64,000 nt of DNA, from NCBI RefSeq assembly GCF_001598695.1, contig NZ_BCZK01000006.1:124001-188000 (forward strand). The letters run 5' to 3'. The stretch is from Klebsiella oxytoca NBRC 105695 (GTDB taxonomy: Bacteria > Pseudomonadota > Gammaproteobacteria > Enterobacterales > Enterobacteriaceae). Below the pieces are notes generated by a model. The model saw nothing but the letters and a program-made list of their open reading frames with translations, had not been told where the DNA came from and made no database searches. This document shows, piece after piece, positions 57,681 to 64,000 of this stretch; the first letter of the stretch is position 1; the number at the start of each line of letters is the position of its first letter. The position numbers were made by a program, and so were the translations under genes.

Positions 57681-58568
57681 ATGCCCGGCTCGTCCCGCAA
57701 AGTACCGGCATGGCTGCCGATACTGGTTATTTTAATCGCCATGATTTCCATTCAGAGTGGCGCATCGCTGGCCAAATCGCTGTTTCCGCTCGTCGGCGCG
57801 CCCGGTGTTACCGCCCTGCGCCTGGCTCTCGGTACCTTCATCCTGGTGGTTATTTTCAAACCCTGGCGTCTTCGCTTTGCGCCGGAGCAGCGTCTGCCGC
57901 TGCTCTTCTATGGCCTGTCGCTGGGCGCGATGAACTACCTGTTCTATTTATCAATTCAGCGCATTCCGCTAGGCGTTGCCGTCGCGCTGGAATTTACCGG
58001 CCCCCTGGCGGTGGCGCTCTTTGGCTCCCGCCGCCCGCTGGATTTCGTCTGGGTAGCGCTGGCGGTGCTTGGACTCTGGTTTCTACTGCCGCTGGGGCAA
58101 AGCGTTGCCCAGATCGATCCCATCGGCGCGCTGCTGGCGCTTGGCGCCGGCGCCTGCTGGGCGGTCTACATTCTCACCGGCCAGCGCGCAGGGGAAGAGC
58201 ATGGTCCTGCCACGGTCGCCATGGGATCGCTCATTGCTGCGCTGGTCTTCGTGCCGATGGGGATGATTCAGGCCAGCGATACGCTATTTCAGTGGGGACT
58301 ATTGTTACCGGGCCTTGGGATCGCCATTTTATCCACTGCTCTGCCCTATTCTCTGGAGATGGTGGCCCTCACCCGCATGCCCAGCAAGACCTTTGGCACC
58401 CTGATGAGCATGGAGCCCGCTTTGGCCGCGCTTTCCGGCATGGTGTTTCTTGGTGAAACGCTAACTGCAACCCAGACCCTGGCGCTCGGGGCGATCATTC
58501 TGGCATCAATGGGCTCGACGCTGACAATGCGCCGGGAGACAAAAATTCAGAAAGTCGACATCAGTTAA
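57681..58568 (+). CDS. rhtA: Threonine/homoserine exporter RhtA
   Basis: The 295-residue EamA/DMT-family exporter has ten membrane helices in two repeats (SLAKSLFPLVGAPGVTALRLALG and ALGAGACWAVYILTGQRAG). It exports threonine, homoserine and other amino acids in E. coli, and length matches. I chose ATG 57681 (MPGSSRKVPAW) because AGGAGAAAGG precedes it; the frame open to 57657 lacks a ribosome site. Confidence 0.95.
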   Translation: MPGSSRKVPAWLPILVILIAMISIQSGASLAKSLFPLVGAPGVTALRLALGTFILVVIFKPWRLRFAPEQRLPLLFYGLSLGAMNYLFYLSIQRIPLGVAVALEFTGPLAVALFGSRRPLDFVWVALAVLGLWFLLPLGQSVAQIDPIGALLALGAGACWAVYILTGQRAGEEHGPATVAMGSLIAALVFVPMGMIQASDTLFQWGLLLPGLGIAILSTALPYSLEMVALTRMPSKTFGTLMSMEPALAALSGMVFLGETLTATQTLALGAIILASMGSTLTMRRETKIQKVDIS

Positions 58569-58573
58569 AGAAC

Positions 58574-58606
58574 AGGCCCTGAGCAAGAAAACCAGTCAGG
58601 GCCTTT
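58574..58606 (+). terminator. Intrinsic terminator of rhtA
   Basis: AGGCCCTGA at 58574-58582 pairs with TCAGGGCCT at 58596-58604, followed by TTG. The stem is strong but the T run is short. Confidence 0.75.
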
Positions 58607-58691
58607 GATTCATAAAGATTTTTGCCAATCCAACAGCCCTGCGCTATCAGACCGATAGAGACTACCGCCGCTGCAAAGCTCAAATCCGTTG

Positions 58692-58700
58692 CTATACTTA
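58692..58700 (+). promoter_or_regulatory. Sigma-S-type -10 of dps
   Basis: CTATACTTA at 58692-58700 is the extended -10 favoured by RpoS (CTATACT). It lies 85 bp before the dps ATG. E. coli dps is driven by RpoS in stationary phase and by OxyR with sigma-70 in growth; the OxyR and IHF sites were not resolved here. Confidence 0.7.
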
Positions 58701-58754
58701 ATTCCGCAAGTTATTGGGATGAGACGCTCCGAATAATTCGAATTTGAAGTATGA

Positions 58755-59288
<534 letters not shown>

Positions 59289-59295
59289 GCCAACT

Positions 59296-59322
59296 GCCGT
59301 CAGCCACGCTGGCGGCTTTTTT
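59296..59322 (+). terminator. Intrinsic terminator of dps
   Basis: GCCGTCAGC at 59296-59304 pairs with GCTGGCGGC at 59308-59316 (one G-T pair), followed by six T. It starts 8 bp after the dps stop. Confidence 0.92.
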
Positions 59323-59464
59323 ATTTCTTTTCCCCACGCCCCGCTTCGCACCACATTAGTGCATGAGATTGGTCAAAATACGCGCCAAAGTAAATCAATT
59401 GTAATAATCACCTCACACAATCGTTACATCAAGATTGTTTTAACATCAGGGTTTGCGTTAAAAA

Positions 59465-60410
<946 letters not shown>

Positions 60411-60430
60411 TAATTAGCGATGCTCTCTTC

Positions 60431-60488
60431 CAGGCCTGCTGTGGTCTGGTAGACCTGGAGCTTTCCGGGCTACCCGTCAGCAGGCCTG
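60431..60488 (+). repeat. Perfect 11-bp inverted repeat between glnH and glnP
   Basis: CAGGCCTGCTG at 60431-60441 matches CAGCAGGCCTG at 60478-60488 perfectly, and a smaller stem GGTCT/AGACC lies within. It fills the glnH-glnP gap of 133 bp. Like the potF-potG hairpins, it would protect the glnH message or limit flow into glnPQ; this is inference. Confidence 0.8.
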
Positions 60489-60543
60489 AATAGTTTTCTC
60501 AGAGGAATTTCCTCTGTTTTCGACACGGTAACAGGAACATATT

Positions 60544-61203
60544 ATGCAGTTTGACTGGAGTGCCATCTGGCCCGCCATCCCCATTTTGCTGGAAGGCGCC
60601 AAAATGACGCTGTGGATTTCGGTCCTCGGCCTGGTCGGCGGTCTGATAATCGGTTTGGTAGCCGGTTTCGCCCGCTGTTTCGGCGGCTGGATTGCCAACC
60701 ACATTGCGCTGGTCTTTATTGAAATCATCCGCGGCACCCCGATTGTGGTGCAGGTCATGTTCATCTACTTCGCTCTGCCGATGGCCTTTAGCGATTTACG
60801 TATCGACCCGTTCTCCGCGGCGGTAGTCACCATTATGATCAACTCGGGCGCCTATATTGCGGAAATTACCCGCGGCGCGGTGCTGTCGATTCACAAAGGC
60901 TTCCGGGAAGCCGGCCTCGCCCTGGGTCTTTCTCGTCGCGAAACTATTCGCTACGTAATCCTGCCGCTGGCGCTGCGCCGTATGCTGCCGCCGCTGGGCA
61001 ACCAGTGGATTATCAGCATTAAAGACACCTCGCTGTTTATTGTCATCGGCGTAGCCGAGCTGACCCGCCAGGGCCAGGAAATTATTGCCGGTAACTTCCG
61101 CGCGCTGGAGATCTGGAGCGCCGTTGCGGTTATCTATCTGATCATCACCCTGGTGCTGAGCTTTGTTCTGCGTCGTCTTGAAAGAAGGATGAAAATCCTG
61201 TGA
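60544..61203 (+). CDS. glnP: Glutamine ABC transporter permease GlnP
   Basis: The 219-residue permease has five membrane segments and the HisM-type motif [20 protein letters not shown], the loop that contacts the ATPase. It forms a homodimeric channel for glutamine. The stop overlaps the glnQ start by 4 bp (GTGA), so translation is coupled. Confidence 0.97.
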   Translation: MQFDWSAIWPAIPILLEGAKMTLWISVLGLVGGLIIGLVAGFARCFGGWIANHIALVFIEIIRGTPIVVQVMFIYFALPMAFSDLRIDPFSAAVVTIMINSGAYIAEITRGAVLSIHKGFREAGLALGLSRRETIRYVILPLALRRMLPPLGNQWIISIKDTSLFIVIGVAELTRQGQEIIAGNFRALEIWSAVAVIYLIITLVLSFVLRRLERRMKIL

Positions 61204-61922
61204 TTGAATTTAAAAACGTTTCCAAGCACTTTGGCCCAACCAAAGTGCTGCATGATATCGATCTGAAGATCAACCAGGGCGAAGTCGTGGTGATTATCGG
61301 GCCGTCCGGCTCCGGTAAATCGACCTTGCTGCGCTGTATTAACAAACTCGAAGAGATTACCAGCGGCGAGCTGATCGTCGATGGTCTGAAGGTCAACGAC
61401 CCGAAGGTTGATGAGCGGCTGATTCGCCAGGAGGCCGGGATGGTGTTCCAGCAGTTTTATCTGTTCCCGCACCTGACCGCGCTGGAAAACGTGATGTTTG
61501 GCCCGCTGCGCGTACGCGGCGCCAATAAAGCGGCGGCGGAAAAACTGGCGAAGGATCTGCTGGCAAAAGTGGGCCTCGCGGAACGCGCGCACCACTACCC
61601 TTCCGAGCTTTCAGGCGGCCAGCAGCAGCGCGTAGCTATTGCCCGGGCGCTGGCGGTTAAACCTAAAATGATGCTTTTTGATGAGCCAACTTCCGCGCTC
61701 GATCCCGAACTGCGTCATGAAGTACTGAAAGTGATGCAGGATCTGGCTGAAGAAGGCATGACCATGGTCATCGTCACCCACGAAATCGGCTTCGCCGAAA
61801 AAGTGGCTTCCCGCCTGATCTTTATCGATAAAGGGCGCATTGCCGAAGATGGCGATCCGCAGGTGCTGGTCAACAACCCACCAAGCCCGCGTCTGCGGGA
61901 GTTTTTACAGCACGTCGCCTGA
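61200..61922 (+). CDS. glnQ: Glutamine ABC transporter ATPase GlnQ
   Basis: The 240-residue ATPase has Walker [11 protein letters not shown]-loop [12 protein letters not shown], signature [15 protein letters not shown], Walker [13 protein letters not shown] and H-loop VIVTHEIGF. It uses a GTG start (GTGATTGAATTT) that overlaps the glnP stop. Length and sequence equal E. coli GlnQ. It completes glnHPQ. Confidence 0.97.
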   Translation: MIEFKNVSKHFGPTKVLHDIDLKINQGEVVVIIGPSGSGKSTLLRCINKLEEITSGELIVDGLKVNDPKVDERLIRQEAGMVFQQFYLFPHLTALENVMFGPLRVRGANKAAAEKLAKDLLAKVGLAERAHHYPSELSGGQQQRVAIARALAVKPKMMLFDEPTSALDPELRHEVLKVMQDLAEEGMTMVIVTHEIGFAEKVASRLIFIDKGRIAEDGDPQVLVNNPPSPRLREFLQHVA

Positions 61923-61930
61923 CCCCAGCC

Positions 61931-61958
61931 CGGCTCTCCCTTCGCGGGAGAGCCGCTT
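61931..61958 (+). terminator. Intrinsic terminator of glnHPQ
   Basis: CGGCTCTCCC at 61931-61940 and GGGAGAGCCG at 61946-61955 form a perfect 10-bp stem with a TTCGC loop, followed by CTTT. It lies 8 bp after the glnQ stop. Confidence 0.85.
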
Positions 61959-62033
61959 TCCAGAATCATCCCAACCTCGCGCTCCGGATCTCGTCTTCTA
62001 TACTTAACGGTTTGAGATGCAATGGAGGTGCCT

Positions 62034-64000
62034 GTGCCGCGGATTTTGTTCCTGCTCGCTTTACTCTTCACCGCTCCGCTATGGGCCGCGACGCTGCCCG
62101 GCGTTCCGGCAACCACAACGGACCACTCCAGCAGTAGCGAACCCGATCTGGCGCAGAAAAAAGCGGCCTACGGCGCGCTGGCCGACGTGCTTGAAAACGC
62201 CGATGCCCGCCAGGAGCTTATCGATCAGCTGCGTAAAGCCGCCGCCACGCCGCCGCCGGACAGTACCCCGACGCTGACGCCGCCGGAAATTAAAGACGAA
62301 ACGACGGTGCTGGAAAACGTCACTCAGATCAGTCGTGAATATGGCGAACAGCTTTCGTCGCGCTTCTCTCAGCTATGGCGCAACATCACCGGCTCTCCGC
62401 ACAAACCATTTAATTCGCAATCGTTCATCAGCGCCGCCTGGCATTTCCTGCTGCTTGGTGGTCTGGTCTTTGCATTCTGGTGGCTGGTACGCCTGGCTGC
62501 CCTGCCGCTGTATCGCAAAATGGGGCACTGGGGACGACATAAAAACCGCGACCGCAGCAACTGGCTACAGCTGCCGGCCACGATTGCCGGCGCATTTATT
62601 TTCGACCTGCTTCTGCTGGCCCTGACGCTGTTTGTTGGCCAGCTATTAAGCGATCGCCTGAACGGTAATAATCCCACTATCGCCTTCCAGCAAAGTCTGT
62701 TTCTCAATGCCTTTGCGCTGATCGAGTTTTTCAAAGCCATTCTGCGGCTGATTTTCTGCCCACGCATCCCGGAGCTACGCCCGTTTAACCTTAGCGATGA
62801 AGCGGCAAAATACTGGAATCTGCGCCTCAGCGCGCTCAGCAGCCTGATTGGCTACGGGCTGATCGTTGCGGTGCCAATTATCTCCAACCAGGTCAACGTG
62901 CAGTTCGGGGCGCTGGCCAATGTGGTCATTATGCTATGCATTACGCTCTGGGCCCTGTATCTGATATTCCACAATAAGCAGTTAATTACCCAAGGGCTTA
63001 TCCATCTTGCCGACCGATCGCTGGCCTTTTTTAGCCTGTTTATCCGCGCCTTTGCTCTGGTGTGGCACTGGCTGGCCTGCGCCTATTTCATCGTGCTGTT
63101 TTTCTTCTCGCTGTTCGACCCCGGTAACAGCCTGAAATTTATGATGGGCGCGACCCTACGCAGCCTGGCCATCGTCGGCGCCGCCGCGCTGGTCTCCGGT
63201 ATTCTGTCGCGCTGGATTGCGAAAACCATCACCTTGTCGCCGGAAACCCAGCGTAACTATCCTGAACTGCAAAAACGGCTTAACGGCTGGATCTCCGCAT
63301 CGCTGAAGGCCGCGCGCATCCTGACGGTCTGCGTGGCGATTATGCTGCTGCTCAGCGCATGGGGGCTGTTCGATTTCTGGCAGTGGATGCATAACGGCAG
63401 CGGGCAAAAAGCGGTTGATGTGCTGATTCGTATCGCGCTGATCCTGTTCTTCTCGGCGATTGGCTGGACGCTGCTCGCCAGCCTGATTGAAAACCGGCTG
63501 GCATCGGACATTCACGGTCGCCCGCTGCCCAGCGCCCGCGCCCGAACGCTGCTGACGCTGTTTCGCAACGCACTGGCGGTGGTGATCAGCACTATTACCA
63601 TTATGATCCTGCTTTCGGAAGTGGGGGTGAATATCGCCCCGCTGCTGGCCGGCGCCGGCGCGCTGGGCCTGGCAATTTCATTTGGCGCGCAGACCCTGGT
63701 CAAAGATATTATTACCGGCATTTTTATTCAGTTCGAGAACGGTATGAATACCGGCGACCTGGTGACGATCGGACCGCTCACCGGGACGGTGGAGCGCATG
63801 TCGATTCGCTCCGTCGGCGTCCGTCAGGATACCGGCGCTTACCATATTATTCCGTGGTCTTCGATAACCACCTTCGCCAACTTCGTACGCGGAATCGGCT
63901 CGGTGGTGGCCAACTATGACGTTGACCGGCATGAAGATCTGGATAAGGCTAACCAGGCGCTGAAGGATGCGGTCACGGAAGTGATGGCGCAGGAAGAGAT
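62034..64000 (+). CDS. mscM: Mechanosensitive channel MscM (YbiO), 5' part
   Basis: The first 655 codons of an MscS-family channel are present; the family member in E. coli has 741 residues, so the last 80-90 are missing beyond the window edge. There is a signal-like start (PRILFLLALLFTAPLWAA), a periplasmic region, then about eleven membrane segments and the pore helix IAPLLAGAGALGLAISFGAQTLVKDIITG with the beta domain after it. The channel releases solutes during mild hypo-osmotic stress. I chose GTG 62034 because GGAGGT lies 5 bases upstream; an in-frame ATG at 62022 is the alternative. Confidence 0.95.
   Translation, partial: MPRILFLLALLFTAPLWAATLPGVPATTTDHSSSSEPDLAQKKAAYGALADVLENADARQELIDQLRKAAATPPPDSTPTLTPPEIKDETTVLENVTQISREYGEQLSSRFSQLWRNITGSPHKPFNSQSFISAAWHFLLLGGLVFAFWWLVRLAALPLYRKMGHWGRHKNRDRSNWLQLPATIAGAFIFDLLLLALTLFVGQLLSDRLNGNNPTIAFQQSLFLNAFALIEFFKAILRLIFCPRIPELRPFNLSDEAAKYWNLRLSALSSLIGYGLIVAVPIISNQVNVQFGALANVVIMLCITLWALYLIFHNKQLITQGLIHLADRSLAFFSLFIRAFALVWHWLACAYFIVLFFFSLFDPGNSLKFMMGATLRSLAIVGAAALVSGILSRWIAKTITLSPETQRNYPELQKRLNGWISASLKAARILTVCVAIMLLLSAWGLFDFWQWMHNGSGQKAVDVLIRIALILFFSAIGWTLLASLIENRLASDIHGRPLPSARARTLLTLFRNALAVVISTITIMILLSEVGVNIAPLLAGAGALGLAISFGAQTLVKDIITGIFIQFENGMNTGDLVTIGPLTGTVERMSIRSVGVRQDTGAYHIIPWSSITTFANFVRGIGSVVANYDVDRHEDLDKANQALKDAVTEVMAQEE

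Overview
This window looks like the chromosome of an enterobacterium close to Klebsiella (Klebsiella, Raoultella or Enterobacter). Almost every gene matches an Escherichia coli gene in the rlmC to mscM (ybiO) segment, in the same relative order but inverted. GC is high, and REP and ERIC repeats are present. E. coli genes I would expect here but do not find are fsaA (between moeB and pflE), ybjH and yliEF. Genes that are extra compared with E. coli are a response regulator next to rlmC, an LacY/CscB-type permease, a small outer-membrane-like protein, a LacI regulator with an ExuT-like transporter and a GH31 glycosidase, a tyrosine phosphatase, a GntR regulator with a 6-phospho-beta-glucosidase, and an aldo/keto reductase. 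Species assignment is inference; no rRNA or tRNA gene is present.

Layout. 1-9.5 kb (mostly minus strand): truncated response regulator, rlmC, ybjO, the putrescine importer potFGHI, and the ybjC-nfsA-rimK-ybjN operon. 9.6-18.3 kb: grxA, ybjM, ybjL, the sigma-E sRNA rybB, rcdA divergent from ybjJ-ybjI, mdfA, ybjG and deoR. 18.3-25.8 kb: dacC, gstB, yliI, bssR, an orphan oligosaccharide permease, an orphan outer-membrane-like protein and rimO. 25.8-32.1 kb: the isoaspartyl peptidase and glutathione importer operon iaaA-gsiABCD. 32.1-40.5 kb: an ERIC element, moeAB, the glycyl-radical pair pflE-pflF, ybiV and ybiU. 40.5-45.8 kb: LacI regulator, transporter and GH31 enzyme, then tandem REP repeats. 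45.8-54.1 kb: ybiT, phosphatase, ldtB, gntR with a GH1 enzyme, an aldo/keto reductase and ybiR. 54.1-64 kb: mntR, mntS, opgE, ompX, rhtA, dps, glnHPQ and the 5' part of mscM.

The most interesting pattern is regulatory. A near-identical palindromic site, ACTTTCATTCGAAA plus flank, stands in front of pflE-pflF, ybiV and ybiU and nowhere else I could find in the window. In front of pflE it lies between a perfect FNR box and a good -10. This suggests that an uncharacterised glycyl-radical enzyme, its activase, a HAD phosphatase and a DUF1479 protein form one anaerobic, repressor-controlled pathway. Other local switches can be read directly: twin ATGACTAGTCAT operators before the phospho-beta-glucosidase, a TGTACA-AA-TGTACA site between rcdA and ybjJ, repeated ATGAAAAAATTT sites between the LacI gene and its transporter, a MntR box before mntS, and NtrC and sigma-54 sites before glnH. 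Hairpins follow both binding-protein genes potF and glnH, which fits uneven expression of binding protein and membrane parts.
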